Translations under genes and position numbers: made by a program
The notes under the pieces: generated by a model
What the model was told of the DNA's origin: nothing
Databases searched by the model: none
What the model saw: the letters and a program-made list of their open reading frames with translations, nothing else
Shown: positions 44,100 through 54,402 of the stretch, in pieces
Layout: each line of letters starts with the position of its first letter
Numbering within the stretch: the first letter of the stretch is position 1
NCBI GenBank assembly: GCA_029287595.1
Contig: JARFQU010000023.1
Span: 32,493 to 96,492, forward strand
From: Halioglobus sp.
Lineage (GTDB): Bacteria; Pseudomonadota; Gammaproteobacteria; Pseudomonadales; Halieaceae
Reading direction: 5' to 3'
DNA length: 64,000 bases

Positions 44100-46511
44100 A
44101 TGGGTTCTTCCTCTCTTACCGAACTGCCCCTGCTGCCCCTGCGCGATGTAGTGGTCTACCCACACATGGTATTACCGCTGTTCGTCGGCAGGGAAAAGTC
44201 CATTGAGGCCCTGGAAGACGCCATGGCCAATGACAAGCAGGTGCTGCTGGTCGCCCAGCGCCATGCGGCGGATGACGATCCGGGTGCAGATGATATCTAC
44301 CAGGTCGGCACGGTATCCAACATCCTGCAATTACTGAAATTGCCCGACGGCACGATCAAGGTACTGGTCGAGGGCGGATTTCGCGCTGCACTGGATAACG
44401 TCAATGACGATGGCAGCTTTGCCGTGGCCGGTGTGCGCGAGATCATCAGTGATGAGCTTCCTGAAGAAGAGGTAGAGGGACTGCTGCGTACGACGATTTC
44501 CCAGTTTGAAAAGTATGTCAACCTGAGCAAGAAGGTGCCTGCTGAAGTGCTCACTTCTCTGACCGGTATCGACGAGCCCGGGCGACTGGCTGACACTATT
44601 GCGGCGCATATGAGCGTGGAACTGGAGGAGAAGCAGCGCATTCTGGAGATATCCGGTATTCGCGCGCGCCTGGAACACCTGATGGGTCTGATGGAAGCCG
44701 AGATTGACCTGTTCCAGGTTGAAAAACGTATCCGCGGCCGGGTCAAAAAGCAGATGGAGAAGAGCCAGCGCGAGTATTACCTCAACGAGCAAATGAAGGC
44801 TATCCAGAAAGAACTGGGTGATATGGATGAAGCCCCCAATGAGCTGGACGAACTGCAGTCGCGCATCGATGAGGCAAAGATGCCGGAAGAAGCCCGGGAT
44901 AAGGCCCTGTCGGAACTGGGCAAGCTGAAGATGATGTCGCCGATGTCGGCTGAGGCATCGGTGGTACGCAGCTACATCGACTGGATGGTGAGCGTACCCT
45001 GGGCCAAGCGCAGCAAGATAAAGCACGACCTCAAGCGCGCTACCGTGATTCTGGACGAGGATCACTATGGCCTAGAAGAGGTCAAGGACCGTATCCTCGA
45101 GTACCTTGCGGTGCAGAAGCGGGTGCGTAAGGTCAAGGGTCCGGTGTTGTGCCTGGTGGGTCCCCCAGGGGTCGGTAAGACTTCTCTTGGTGAATCCCTG
45201 GCCCGTGCCACCAATCGCAAGTTTGTGCGCATGGCCCTGGGCGGAGTGCGCGACGAGGCTGAAATTCGCGGCCATCGCAGGACCTATATCGGTTCGATGC
45301 CCGGAAAACTGCTGCAAAAAATGTCCAAGGCCGGCGTCAGGAATCCGCTGTTCCTGCTGGATGAAATTGACAAAATGGGTATGGACCACCGGGGCGATCC
45401 GGCTTCAGCCATGCTGGAGGTACTGGATCCGGAGCAAAACCACGCATTCAACGATCACTACCTTGAAGTGGACTACGACCTTTCAGACGTGATGTTTGTG
45501 TGTACCTCCAACACCATGAACATCCCTGGTCCACTTCTGGATCGCATGGAAGTTATTCGCATTCCCGGCTATACGGAAGACGAGAAACTTAATATTGCCC
45601 TGCGTTACCTGATTCCCAAGCAGGTCAAGTTGAATGGACTGAAAACCGATGAAATCGAGATCGCTGAGGACACGGTGACCGATATCATTCGCTACTATAC
45701 CCGCGAGGCAGGGGTGCGCTCGCTGGAACGTGAGATAGCCAAGGTCTGTCGCAAGATGGTCAAGGCGTTTGCGCTGGGCGAGCTTAAAGGGAGCACCACG
45801 GTTACCACCGAAATGCTGCCGGATCTACTCGGCGTGAGGAAATACAACTACGGTATCGCCGAGGAAGAGAACAAGATCGGGCAGGTAACTGGCCTGGCCT
45901 GGACCTCAGTGGGCGGCGAGTTGCTTACCATCGAAGCTGTGGCTGTGGCGGGCAAAGGGCTGCACGTAAAAACCGGTTCGCTGGGGGACGTTATGCAGGA
46001 GTCTATCCAGGCGGCCACCACGGTAGTGCGCAGTCGGTCACAGATGCTGGGCATCCCTGCCAATTACCATGAAAAGCACGACGTGCACATCCACGTGCCT
46101 GAGGGCGCCACACCCAAGGATGGTCCCAGCGCGGGTGTCGCGATGTGTACTGCCCTGGTCTCCGTGCTCACTAATATCCCGGTGCGTGCAGACGTCGCCA
46201 TGACCGGGGAAATCACCCTGCGTGGCGAGGTGTTGCCAATTGGTGGGCTCAAGGAGAAATTGCTGGCTGCCCGCAGGGGTGGTATCAAGACGGTGATTAT
46301 TCCCAAAGAGAACGAGCGCGACCTGAAGGAAGTGCCCGATAACATCAAGGAGCACCTGAATATACTCGCGGTGAAATGGATAGATGAGGTCCTGGCCATT
46401 GCCCTGGAAGCCATGCCCGAGCCCCTGAGCGACGAAGAGTTCATGGCAAATAAGCTGGGCAACGGTGCAGAAGGCGATCAGGACGAAAAAAATCGCATAA
46501 ATACGCATTAA
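44100..46511 (+). CDS. lon: ATP-dependent protease Lon
   Basis: An 803-residue LonA. N-terminal substrate domain (LPLLPLRDVVVYPHMVLPLFVGREKSIEAL), Walker A GPPGVGKTSLGES near 355, Walker B PLFLLDEIDKMG, and the catalytic Ser-Lys dyad with S677 in TPKDGPSAGVAM. It degrades misfolded and regulatory proteins. Slightly longer C-terminus than E. coli Lon (784), with an acidic tail. Followed by hupB, as in E. coli. Confidence 0.97.
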   Translation: MGSSSLTELPLLPLRDVVVYPHMVLPLFVGREKSIEALEDAMANDKQVLLVAQRHAADDDPGADDIYQVGTVSNILQLLKLPDGTIKVLVEGGFRAALDNVNDDGSFAVAGVREIISDELPEEEVEGLLRTTISQFEKYVNLSKKVPAEVLTSLTGIDEPGRLADTIAAHMSVELEEKQRILEISGIRARLEHLMGLMEAEIDLFQVEKRIRGRVKKQMEKSQREYYLNEQMKAIQKELGDMDEAPNELDELQSRIDEAKMPEEARDKALSELGKLKMMSPMSAEASVVRSYIDWMVSVPWAKRSKIKHDLKRATVILDEDHYGLEEVKDRILEYLAVQKRVRKVKGPVLCLVGPPGVGKTSLGESLARATNRKFVRMALGGVRDEAEIRGHRRTYIGSMPGKLLQKMSKAGVRNPLFLLDEIDKMGMDHRGDPASAMLEVLDPEQNHAFNDHYLEVDYDLSDVMFVCTSNTMNIPGPLLDRMEVIRIPGYTEDEKLNIALRYLIPKQVKLNGLKTDEIEIAEDTVTDIIRYYTREAGVRSLEREIAKVCRKMVKAFALGELKGSTTVTTEMLPDLLGVRKYNYGIAEEENKIGQVTGLAWTSVGGELLTIEAVAVAGKGLHVKTGSLGDVMQESIQAATTVVRSRSQMLGIPANYHEKHDVHIHVPEGATPKDGPSAGVAMCTALVSVLTNIPVRADVAMTGEITLRGEVLPIGGLKEKLLAARRGGIKTVIIPKENERDLKEVPDNIKEHLNILAVKWIDEVLAIALEAMPEPLSDEEFMANKLGNGAEGDQDEKNRINTH

Positions 46512-46525
46512 AACCCGCGTTATTA

Positions 46526-46553
46526 TTGACCGGTATTCCCGCTCTGGTATAAA
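46526..46553 (+). promoter_or_regulatory. Sigma-70 promoter of hupB
   Basis: TTGACC (46526-46531), 16-bp spacer, TATAAA (46548-46553). It begins 15 bp past the lon stop and implies a leader of about 155 nt before the hupB GTG. Confidence 0.7.
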
Positions 46554-46716
46554 GTCGTGCGTCTGACTATGTGGGCATTTCCGGACCTAAAACCAAGAAC
46601 CGGAAGGCGACAGGTTAAACATGAATACGAGGAACATGCTCTCATGGAGTGATGTTCCTGGTAGCCAACTGGCAACATCATCAAGTCTTAATAGAAAACT
46701 CTCCAAGGGGATAAGT

Positions 46717-46992
46717 GTGAACAAATCTGAACTAATCGATGCTATTGCAGCAGCAGCAGACCTACCCAAGGCCTCAGCAGGCCGCGCGCTGGACGCAGTA
46801 GTAGACAGTATTACCGACGCACTGACCAAGGGCGACCAGGTCTCTCTGGTTGGTTTCGGTACTTTTTCTGTGAAACACCGCAACGCTCGCAGCGGTCGCA
46901 ACCCGCAAACTGGCGCAACCATTGAAATCGCCGCTTCGAATGTACCCAGTTTCAAGGCCGGTAAAGCACTGAAGGACTCGGTAAACTCCTGA
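46717..46992 (+). CDS. hupB: DNA-binding protein HU-beta
   Basis: A 91-residue [33 protein letters not shown], then the arm [29 protein letters not shown] and [12 protein letters not shown]. It bends and packages DNA as a dimer. The GTG at 46717 is chosen because AAGGGG lies six bases ahead and the protein then has the family N-terminus; a frame open from an ATG at 46621 adds an unrelated 32 residues. A clear terminator follows. Confidence 0.95.
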   Translation: MNKSELIDAIAAAADLPKASAGRALDAVVDSITDALTKGDQVSLVGFGTFSVKHRNARSGRNPQTGATIEIAASNVPSFKAGKALKDSVNS

Positions 46993-47077
46993 GTCCAGCG
47001 GGCCTGTCACTGGCAGGTAATGGCGGTCTGCTTCAGCCGTTATTGTGCAGGTGATGCCACCCTATAACAGTGAAAAG

Positions 47078-47105
47078 GCGCACTCTCCGGGTGCGCTTTT
47101 TTTTT
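47078..47105 (+). terminator. Rho-independent terminator after hupB
   Basis: GCGCAC (47078-47083) pairs with GTGCGC (47091-47096), loop TCTCCGG, then nine T. Upstream A residues can extend the stem. Confidence 0.9.
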
Positions 47106-47125
47106 AGTTTCTACGAGTAATTCTC

Positions 47126-48991
47126 ATGCTTCAAGATATCCGTCAGAACGTAAAAGGTCCCGCTGCGAAAATCATCGTAGGCCTGATTGTAATCGCCTTC
47201 TCCCTGTTTGGTATTGAATCGATACTGGTTGGCAGTGGTGGTAGTGGCGTGGCAGAGGTCAACGGGGAGGAAATCAGCCCGCTGGAGCTGCAACAGGCGG
47301 TCACCACACAACAACGACGGCTAATCGCCATGATGGGTGATCAATTGGATCCCGCCCTGCTGGATGACCAGCGTCTCAGCCAGCAGGCTTTGCAGGGACT
47401 GATAGGCCGTAAATTGCTGATGCAGGCCGCCCAGGAGATGGATCTGGTGGTGTCTGAGCGGGAAATCGGCATGGTCATTGCCGGGATGGAACAGTTTCAG
47501 GTAGATGGTGCTTTCGATCCTGAGCTGTATAAGGCGCTGCTGTCCGAATCTGGATATACCCCCGCTTTTTTCAAGCAAAGTCTGCGCGAGGACATGGCGC
47601 TCACGCAGTTGCGCAGCGGGCTGGCAGGCACCGAGTTTGCCACCCCGGCGGAGCTTGATCTCAACGCCCGGATAACCGCGGAGCAACGCGACATTCGCTA
47701 TGTCAGTATTCCGATGGAGAATTTTCGCGAGGATATAGAAGTCAGCGACGCTGAAATAGAAGCATTCTATGCGGAAAACGAATCCCAGTTTCTTACTGAA
47801 GAAGCCGTGGACCTGGATTATATCGAGCTTACCCCGGCTGCGTTTATGCAGCCGGTAGAGGAAAGCCTGGTGCTTGAGGCTTACGAATTGGAAAAAGACA
47901 GTTACGAGATGCAAGCGGCGAGCCGCGTTTCTCATATCCTGTTTGCAGCGGGAGACGATCAGGAGCAACGCATCGCACAAGCGCAAGCGCAGCTCGCCGC
48001 GGGAGCCGAGTTTGCTGATGTCGCCGGCGAGTTCTCGGATGATATCGGTTCCGCCGCAAGTGGTGGAGACCTGGGTTACACCAGTGGTGATGCTTTCCCT
48101 GCGGAGATGGAGGAGGCGATAGCTGCTCTGGATATTAATGCTATTTCAGAGCCGGTGGAGACCGATGCCGGGCTGCACCTGATACAGGTCACAGAGCGCG
48201 ACGCCGGTGAGGTCCCGACACTGGAAGAGGTTCGTGACAGATTGCATGACGAGATTCAGGCCGGTGAGGCGCGGGTGGCGCTGCTGCGCACTGTGGAGGA
48301 TTTGAAGGACCTGACTTTCAATGCGGAAGACCTTGACGGGCCGGCCACAGAATTGGGGCTTACAGTCGCCAGGGCTGAAGGTGTTACGCGCAGTGGGGAC
48401 GAGGGTCTGTTTGCCAATAATGCCCTGCTGACCGCGGCATTTTCGGAGGACGTGCTGCAGGCGGGTAATAACAGTGAAGTCATAGAGCTTGGCGAAAACC
48501 GTTTTGTGGTGCTGCGGGTGCACGCACACCACGCCCCCCAGGTGAGCCCCCTGGAGGTGGTGCGTGACCAGATCGTGGCGCAAATTTCTGACCAGGCGGC
48601 TCGTATGGCTGTCGCAGCAGAGGCGCGTCGCGGCCTGGAAGAACTGCGTAGCGGCGCTGGTGCGGAGCAGTTTGCACTGGAAAGTGGCTATGAGTGGCAG
48701 GTGGAACTGGGCGCGGAGCGCAGCAGCGCCGTGGTGCCCCCAGAGGTACTCAGGCGGGCATTTGAGCTTCCCGCATCAGAGCAGGGCGCCAGTGCCAGTG
48801 ATTTTGTTATGACCGCGGCGGGCGACGCCCTGGTATTTGAAGTGGTTCGGGTCACCACTGGCGATTACCAGTCGCTGGCGGAAACACGGCAACAAATGCT
48901 ACAGCGTCAGGTCAGTGGTGAATACGGCGGGCTGGTGGATACAGAATTCCAGCAGGGACTACGCAATAACGCCGATATTTCTGTTTTGTAA
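47126..48991 (+). CDS. ppiD: Periplasmic folding chaperone PpiD (SurA-like, parvulin domain)
   Basis: A 621-residue membrane-anchored chaperone. One transmembrane helix at about residues 15-33 (IIVGLIVIAFSLFGIESIL), a SurA-like N-domain, and a parvulin domain at about 265-365 (ASRVSHILFAAGDDQEQRIAQAQAQLAAGAEFADVAGEFSDD...GGDLGYTSGDAFPAEMEEAI). E. coli PpiD assists secreted proteins leaving SecYEG. Its place after hupB is conserved. It starts 20 bp after the hupB terminator and so needs its own promoter or read-through. Confidence 0.93.
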   Translation: MLQDIRQNVKGPAAKIIVGLIVIAFSLFGIESILVGSGGSGVAEVNGEEISPLELQQAVTTQQRRLIAMMGDQLDPALLDDQRLSQQALQGLIGRKLLMQAAQEMDLVVSEREIGMVIAGMEQFQVDGAFDPELYKALLSESGYTPAFFKQSLREDMALTQLRSGLAGTEFATPAELDLNARITAEQRDIRYVSIPMENFREDIEVSDAEIEAFYAENESQFLTEEAVDLDYIELTPAAFMQPVEESLVLEAYELEKDSYEMQAASRVSHILFAAGDDQEQRIAQAQAQLAAGAEFADVAGEFSDDIGSAASGGDLGYTSGDAFPAEMEEAIAALDINAISEPVETDAGLHLIQVTERDAGEVPTLEEVRDRLHDEIQAGEARVALLRTVEDLKDLTFNAEDLDGPATELGLTVARAEGVTRSGDEGLFANNALLTAAFSEDVLQAGNNSEVIELGENRFVVLRVHAHHAPQVSPLEVVRDQIVAQISDQAARMAVAAEARRGLEELRSGAGAEQFALESGYEWQVELGAERSSAVVPPEVLRRAFELPASEQGASASDFVMTAAGDALVFEVVRVTTGDYQSLAETRQQMLQRQVSGEYGGLVDTEFQQGLRNNADISVL

Positions 48992-49014
48992 CGAACCACC
49001 TTGTAGGGATTAGC

Positions 49015-50199
49015 ATGGCCAGACAAATACTTACGCTCAACCAGATCTCGATAAAGGGCCTGGAGCGATTACCACGTGACAGCTATGAAGTAGCCAGTGA
49101 GTTTTCTCACCCCGATGCGATTTTACTGCGCAGCCACAAGCTGAAAGCCGAGGATATCGCCGATTCGGTGCTGGCCATTGGACGTGCTGGCGCGGGCGTG
49201 AACAATATTCCCGTGGCTGCCTGCACCCAGCGCGGTATACCCGTATTCAACTCCCCCGGTGCCAATGCCAACGCGGTTAAAGAGCTGGTAGCTACCGGCA
49301 TGCTGCTGGGCTCCCGCGGTGTGGTTGAGGGCATCGAATATGTCCGCACACTGGCGCATGAGCAGGACGAAGTAGCGCTGAACAAAACGCTTGAAGCCAA
49401 CAAAAAAATGTTCAAAGGCAGCGAGCTGTCGGGCAAGACACTCGGTGTTGTTGGCCTGGGAGCAATCGGCTCCCTGGTGGCGGAAATGGCGCTGACCCTG
49501 GGCATGGATGTGATTGGCTACGATCCGGCGCTGTCGGTCGAAGCGGCCTGGCGGCTGTCCAGCCAGGTGCGCAAGGCGGATACATTGTCGGCTTTGTTCG
49601 CGCGCTGTGACTTCATCAGCCTGCACTTGCCGGTACTGGATTCCACACGGGGCCTGATCAATGCGGAGCTGCTCAGTGCAGTGCGCCCGGGTACCTGCCT
49701 GTTAAACTTCGCGCGGCAGGAAATTGTTGATGAGGCTGCGCTGGTTGAAGCCCTGGAGCACGGTCATTTGCGGTCCTATATTGCAGATTTTCCCTCACCG
49801 GCGCTGATCAAAAGAGACGACGTGATCCTGATGCCCCACATCGGCGCCAGTACGGAGGAGGCCGAGGATAACTGCGCCATCATGGCGGCGGACCAACTGC
49901 GTGATTTCCTGGAGAACGGCAATATACGCAATTCGGTTAACTTTCCCACACTGCAATTGGAGCGGGTTAGCGGCTGTCGCCTGTCCGTCACCAATGAAAA
50001 TGTGCCGCGCATCCTGGGTAGCGTCCTGTCCATACTGGCCGATGAAAATATCAATGTGATCGACATGCTGAACAAGAGTCGTGACCAGGTTGCCTACAAC
50101 CTGATTGATATCGAGTCCCGCCCGGCTGACGCTGTGCTGGATCAGATGCGCGCGCTGAATGGCGTGACCAATGTTCGCCTGATTGGCAACTGCGTCTGA
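49015..50199 (+). CDS. serA: D-3-phosphoglycerate dehydrogenase-type enzyme with ACT domain
   Basis: A 394-residue 2-hydroxyacid dehydrogenase. The NAD motif VVGLGAIGSLVAEMALTLGMDVIGYDP is near residues 144-170, and the active-site histidine lies in ILMPHIGASTEEAEDN. Residues about 320-392 form an ACT domain (RILGSVLSILADENINVIDMLNKSRDQVAYNLIDIE). This short form resembles SerA, the first enzyme of serine synthesis. Other 2-hydroxyacid dehydrogenases with ACT domains are an alternative. It starts 23 bp after ppiD. Confidence 0.85.
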   Translation: MARQILTLNQISIKGLERLPRDSYEVASEFSHPDAILLRSHKLKAEDIADSVLAIGRAGAGVNNIPVAACTQRGIPVFNSPGANANAVKELVATGMLLGSRGVVEGIEYVRTLAHEQDEVALNKTLEANKKMFKGSELSGKTLGVVGLGAIGSLVAEMALTLGMDVIGYDPALSVEAAWRLSSQVRKADTLSALFARCDFISLHLPVLDSTRGLINAELLSAVRPGTCLLNFARQEIVDEAALVEALEHGHLRSYIADFPSPALIKRDDVILMPHIGASTEEAEDNCAIMAADQLRDFLENGNIRNSVNFPTLQLERVSGCRLSVTNENVPRILGSVLSILADENINVIDMLNKSRDQVAYNLIDIESRPADAVLDQMRALNGVTNVRLIGNCV

Positions 50200-50208
50200 C
50201 AAGAACGC

Positions 50209-51057
50209 TTATTGCGTATCATCATAAATCGGATCCGCCTCCACCAGACCGGTAAGATAGAAGTCCCGTTCCTCCGGGGTCAGGCTGATAGGGCCGCGCC
50301 AGGGTAGCAGGCGCTGGTCAGCCTCGTGCTCAAAGTCCAGGAACGGGTATTTGATAATGTCGAAGTAGGGCGAATAGTCGAAGTCTCTGGGAACGCACAG
50401 CTTCGGGTTGCGTCTGAACAGCTGCACCCGGTCGTCTTCAATACGCTTTACCAGTGGCAGTATGGGAAACTGTATGCTGCCGAAGGCTTCGGCAATCATG
50501 GTGGAACACACGGTTTGCGTACTTTTCCCGGGCTTGGTGCTGAATAGCGAGGAGCGCCACCGACGGGGCATGATGAACCAGGGAAAGAAAAATCTGGCCA
50601 GGTCGAAAATCTGCCGCACATTGTAGGCCGTGCCCAGTTGTCTGACGGCATAGGCAATGACGCTTTGGCTGTCCCTGTAGCCAAGTCCCCTGGGTCGGCA
50701 TACACGCAGATGCTCTTGTTCATACACGGTTAGCGGACGCACCACCGTGCCCATACCAAGTTCGCTCTCGATAATCAGTTGCTTCTCTGCCCAGCCGTCG
50801 TAGTGTTTTTCTAGCGCCTCGCGCACCTCAGGATCCGTGATATCTCGCAGGCGACCAATGTAGAGCGCTGCATGAGACCAGCTGCTCTGGGTAATCATCT
50901 TGATGACTTCGCTAACCCGGGAGCGGCCCTCTACCAACACCACATCACAGGCTTCCACCTCGCGGCTGATACGCTCGAAATCACAAAGTGGGGTGTTCGG
51001 CAGCGGCTTTTCGTGCTCCAGCCAATTGACAATGGCATTGCGAACCCAGTTAATCAT
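50209..51057 (-). CDS. YiiX/YebB-like NlpC/P60-type cysteine hydrolase
   Basis: A 282-residue protein with a permuted papain-like fold. The histidine motif SSWSHAALYIG is near residue 62 and the catalytic cysteine lies in TQTVCSTMIAEAF near 185, following the order His then Cys seen in YiiX/YaeF proteins. No signal peptide; the N-terminus is amphipathic. Family members are amidases or peptidases, some for cell-wall or lipid amides; the substrate is unknown. It is convergent with serA and divergent from the DUF1285 gene. Confidence 0.72.
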   Translation of the reverse strand: MINWVRNAIVNWLEHEKPLPNTPLCDFERISREVEACDVVLVEGRSRVSEVIKMITQSSWSHAALYIGRLRDITDPEVREALEKHYDGWAEKQLIIESELGMGTVVRPLTVYEQEHLRVCRPRGLGYRDSQSVIAYAVRQLGTAYNVRQIFDLARFFFPWFIMPRRWRSSLFSTKPGKSTQTVCSTMIAEAFGSIQFPILPLVKRIEDDRVQLFRRNPKLCVPRDFDYSPYFDIIKYPFLDFEHEADQRLLPWRGPISLTPEERDFYLTGLVEADPIYDDTQ

Positions 51058-51126
51058 TGCGTTTTTCTAACTCTAACCATGCTACCGTTATAACGCAGGG
51101 CGAAAGCTGATACCAGAGGAACAGCG

Positions 51127-51669
51127 ATGGAAAAGCAGCTCAAATCCCTTGAGCAGAATATTCGCGGTAAACGCAACTTCGACAAGCCACCATTGCATTT
51201 GTGGCAACCGCCTCTGAGTGGCGATATTGATATCAGGATAGCCGCGGACGGCTCCTGGTATCACGAGGGTGGCCGGGTTGAACGGGAGTCACTGGTGCGT
51301 TTGTTCGCCAGTATTCTGCGCCGGGAAGATGATGGGGAGTATTACCTGGTAACGCCTGCGGAAAAATGGCGCATACAGGTGGAACTGCATCCACTGATGG
51401 TCACCGACATCACCGTGATGGAAGCAAAAGGCAGCCAGGCCTTGCTTCAGGCTACGCTGAATACCGGTAAGACCGTTGCCATTGGTGAGCAGCATCCGCT
51501 GTTCCTGGAGCCTGCGATGGCTGATATCGCCGTGCTAACGCTGGAGTATGGCCTCAGCGCGCTGTTTACCCGTGCAGCCTGGTACCGGCTGGTGGATATG
51601 ACCACCGAAATCGAGGGCAAACCCGCAATCATCAGTGGAGATTACGTATTCAAGCTGCTGCGAGACTAA
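51127..51669 (+). CDS. DUF1285 protein
   Basis: A 180-residue protein matching DUF1285: PPLHLWQPPLSGDIDIRIAADGSWYHEGGRVERESLVRLFASILRREDDGEYYLVTPAEKWRIQVE. The fold known for this family is a tandem of SH3-like small domains of unknown function. No membrane segment. Its 70-bp divergent gap with the YiiX-like gene contains both promoters. It is convergent with the ETF-QO gene. Confidence 0.8.
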   Translation: MEKQLKSLEQNIRGKRNFDKPPLHLWQPPLSGDIDIRIAADGSWYHEGGRVERESLVRLFASILRREDDGEYYLVTPAEKWRIQVELHPLMVTDITVMEAKGSQALLQATLNTGKTVAIGEQHPLFLEPAMADIAVLTLEYGLSALFTRAAWYRLVDMTTEIEGKPAIISGDYVFKLLRD

Positions 51670-51723
51670 CGCACCAGTGCAGCCCAGACCGGCATTGCTC
51701 AGCCTGGAGCCTGGGATGCAACG

Positions 51724-53376
51724 CTACATGTTGGGGTAGTTGGGTCCGCCAAAACCTTCCGGAGTAACCCAGACAATATTCTGTGAAGGATCCTTGATAT
51801 CACAGGTTTTGCAGTGCACGCAGTTCTGGGCATTGATCTGGAAGCGCTTGCCCTCGGGATCTTCCACGATTTCGTAGACGCCCGCAGGGCAGTAGCGCTG
51901 CGCCGGCTCGTCGTACATTGGCAGATTTTTGCCCAGTGGCACATCGGGGTCGATCAGCGTCAGGTGACAGGGCTGGTCTTCCTCGTGGTTGGTATTGGAC
52001 AGGAATACCGATGACAGCTTGTCGAAGCTGATTTTGTTGTCCGGCTTGGGGTAGTCGATTTTCTTGCACTCGGCAGCCGGTTTCATCGCCGCGTAGTCCG
52101 GCTTGTCGTCATTCAGGGTAAACGGCAGCTTGCCGCCGAAAATGTTCTGGTCCAGCCAGACCATGGCGGAACCGATCAGGATGCCAAATTTGTGCATGAA
52201 GCCGGAGAAGTTGCGCGTGGTGTAGAGCTCCTCGTGCATCCAGGAGGCTTCCACCTTGTCGGCGTAGGAGGCCAGGTCCGCGGGGGCTGCCTCGCCCAGG
52301 CCCAGGGCCTCTACTACCGCTTCGGCAGCCAGCATACCGCTCTTCATAGCGGTGTGATTACCCTTGATCTTGACGCTGTTCAGTGTGCCGGCGTCGCAGC
52401 CGATCAGCAATCCACCCGGGAAATGCATCTTGGGCAAGGAGTTGAAGCCGCCCTTGGTGATAGCACGGGCACCGTAGACTAGGCGCGTCGCTCCCTCCAG
52501 GTAGGGCTGGGTTTGGGCGTGGTGTTTCCAGCGCTGGAATTCCTCAAACGGGCTCATGTGCGGGTTGCTGTAGTTGAGATCCGCTATCAAGCCAAGATAT
52601 ACCTGGTTGTTCTCAGCGTGGTACATGAAAGCACCACCGCCCGTGTTACTTTCACTCAGCGGCCAGCCCAGGCCGTGGATAACCAGGCCTTCCTCGTGTT
52701 TTTCAGGGGCTATCTCCCAGACTTCCTTGATGCCTATGCCGTAATGCTGGGGGTCCTTGCCAGCGTCCAGGGAGAAGTGGTTGATCAGTTGCTTGCCCAG
52801 GTGCCCCCGGCAGCCCTCGGCAAACAACGTGTACTTGGCATGTAATTCCATGCCGGGCATGTAGCTGTCTTTGTGCTCACCACTGGCGCTTACCCCCATA
52901 TCCCCAGTAGCGATGCCCTTCACCCGGCCATCCTCGTGATAAAGCACTTCAGCTGCTGCGAAACCGGGGTAGACCTCCACCCCCAGTCCCTCAGCCTGTT
53001 CCGCCATCCAGCGGCACACATTACCCATGGAGACGATGTAGTTACCGTCGTTATGGGTGGGCTTGGGAATAAAAAAGTTGGGCAGTTTTATGGCGCTTTT
53101 CTGACTCAGGTAAAAGAAGAACCTGTCTTGCTTGACCGCGGTATTCAGCGGTGCACCCATATCCTTCCAGGTAGGAAACAGCTCATCCATCGCGCGTGGT
53201 TCCAACACTGCACCGGACAGGGTGTGAGCCCCAACCTCGGAGCCCTTTTCCACGACACAGACAGTGATTTCCTGCTCTTTTTCCTGTGCCAGCTGCATGA
53301 TACGGCAGGCGGCGGAAAGGCCCGCAGGGCCTGCGCCTACGATCACTACATCAAATTCCATTGATTCACGTTCCAC
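51724..53376 (-). CDS. Electron transfer flavoprotein-ubiquinone oxidoreductase
   Basis: A 550-residue iron-sulfur flavoprotein. The FAD motif DVVIVGAGPAGLSAA starts at residue 8 and the 4Fe-4S binding site is near the C-terminus (CVHCKTCDIKDPSQNIVWVTPEGFGGPNYPNM), normal for ETF-QO. It passes electrons from ETF to ubiquinone at the membrane, draining acyl-CoA dehydrogenases. I chose the GTG at 53376 because AGGA lies seven bases ahead and the result (VERESMEFDVVIVG) matches the pseudomonad N-terminus; the frame extends to 53418. Divergent from etfBA, as commonly seen. Confidence 0.93.
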   Translation of the reverse strand: MERESMEFDVVIVGAGPAGLSAACRIMQLAQEKEQEITVCVVEKGSEVGAHTLSGAVLEPRAMDELFPTWKDMGAPLNTAVKQDRFFFYLSQKSAIKLPNFFIPKPTHNDGNYIVSMGNVCRWMAEQAEGLGVEVYPGFAAAEVLYHEDGRVKGIATGDMGVSASGEHKDSYMPGMELHAKYTLFAEGCRGHLGKQLINHFSLDAGKDPQHYGIGIKEVWEIAPEKHEEGLVIHGLGWPLSESNTGGGAFMYHAENNQVYLGLIADLNYSNPHMSPFEEFQRWKHHAQTQPYLEGATRLVYGARAITKGGFNSLPKMHFPGGLLIGCDAGTLNSVKIKGNHTAMKSGMLAAEAVVEALGLGEAAPADLASYADKVEASWMHEELYTTRNFSGFMHKFGILIGSAMVWLDQNIFGGKLPFTLNDDKPDYAAMKPAAECKKIDYPKPDNKISFDKLSSVFLSNTNHEEDQPCHLTLIDPDVPLGKNLPMYDEPAQRYCPAGVYEIVEDPEGKRFQINAQNCVHCKTCDIKDPSQNIVWVTPEGFGGPNYPNM

Positions 53377-53536
53377 TGCCATGTCCTCTCTAGTCACAGG
53401 TGGGAGGCCGGCTTTCACTGCCGACGAAGGGAAGAGCGCAAGTATATAATTTTGAAAGAGAAAAAACTATAAACCGGGTGAATGGCAGGTATCGCGCTAT
53501 TGCCCGTTTTGACCAGGGGTGTGTCGCCCCCGGCTA

Positions 53537-53565
53537 TTGACCCGTACTTTAATTGTGGGCATCAT
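53537..53565 (+). promoter_or_regulatory. Candidate promoter of etfBA
   Basis: TTGACC (53537-53542), 17-bp spacer, CATCAT (53560-53565). The -10 is poor. It lies about 85 bp before the etfB ATG in the 273-bp divergent gap with ETF-QO. Confidence 0.4.
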
Positions 53566-53649
53566 ACCCGCCCGACTTTGTGTGGGTTTGGTCCAGATAA
53601 GGATGTCCATACCCGCGTAAACCCACCTGAAATAATCTATGGAGAATCC

Positions 53650-54402
53650 ATGAAGGTTCTTGTTGCCGTTAAACGCGTCGTTGATTACAACGTCAAGGTT
53701 CGCGCCAAAGCCGATGGTAGTGATGTTGACCTGAATAATGTCAAGATGGCTATTAACCCCTTCTGTGAAATCGCGGTAGAAGAGGCTGTGCGCCTCAAGG
53801 AAGCCGGTACCGCCACTGAGGTGATCGCCGTTTCTATCGGTGATAAATCCTGCCAGGAGCAGATTAGAACCGCTCTGGCACTGGGCGCAGATCGCGGGAT
53901 CCAAGTTGAAACCGAAGGCGGCGTAGAGCCCCTGGTGGTCGCCAAATTGCTCAAAGGTGTTGTCGACAAGGAACAGCCGCAGTTGGTCATCCTGGGCAAA
54001 CAGTCCATTGATGGCGACAACAACCAAACCGGACAGATGCTGGGCGCCCTGGCTAATATGCCGCAGGGCACTTTTGCCTCCGAGGTCGTTATCGACGGCG
54101 AGAAAGTCAATGTTACCCGCGAAGTGGACGGTGGAATGCAGACGCTCAGCCTGACGCTGCCGGCTATCGTCACCACCGATCTGCGTCTGAACGAGCCGCG
54201 CTATGCTTCTCTGCCGAATATCATGAAGGCAAAGAAAAAACAGCTGGATGTGTATACCCCTGAGGACCTGGGCGTTGCCGTTACCTCTCACCTGACCCAG
54301 GTCAAGGTGCAGCCGCCGGCGGAGCGTCAGGCGGGTATCAAGGTGGCCGATGTGGATCAGCTGGTAGACAAATTGAAGAACGAGGCGAAGGTAATATCAT
54401 GA
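53650..54402 (+). CDS. etfB: Electron transfer flavoprotein beta subunit
   Basis: A 250-residue ETF beta: [38 protein letters not shown], and [35 protein letters not shown], which binds AMP. With EtfA it collects electrons from acyl-CoA and other dehydrogenases. Start at 53650, after GGAG with five-base spacing. The open frame further upstream (to 53482) overlaps the promoter and is not used. The stop overlaps etfA by four bases (ATGA). Confidence 0.95.
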   Translation: MKVLVAVKRVVDYNVKVRAKADGSDVDLNNVKMAINPFCEIAVEEAVRLKEAGTATEVIAVSIGDKSCQEQIRTALALGADRGIQVETEGGVEPLVVAKLLKGVVDKEQPQLVILGKQSIDGDNNQTGQMLGALANMPQGTFASEVVIDGEKVNVTREVDGGMQTLSLTLPAIVTTDLRLNEPRYASLPNIMKAKKKQLDVYTPEDLGVAVTSHLTQVKVQPPAERQAGIKVADVDQLVDKLKNEAKVIS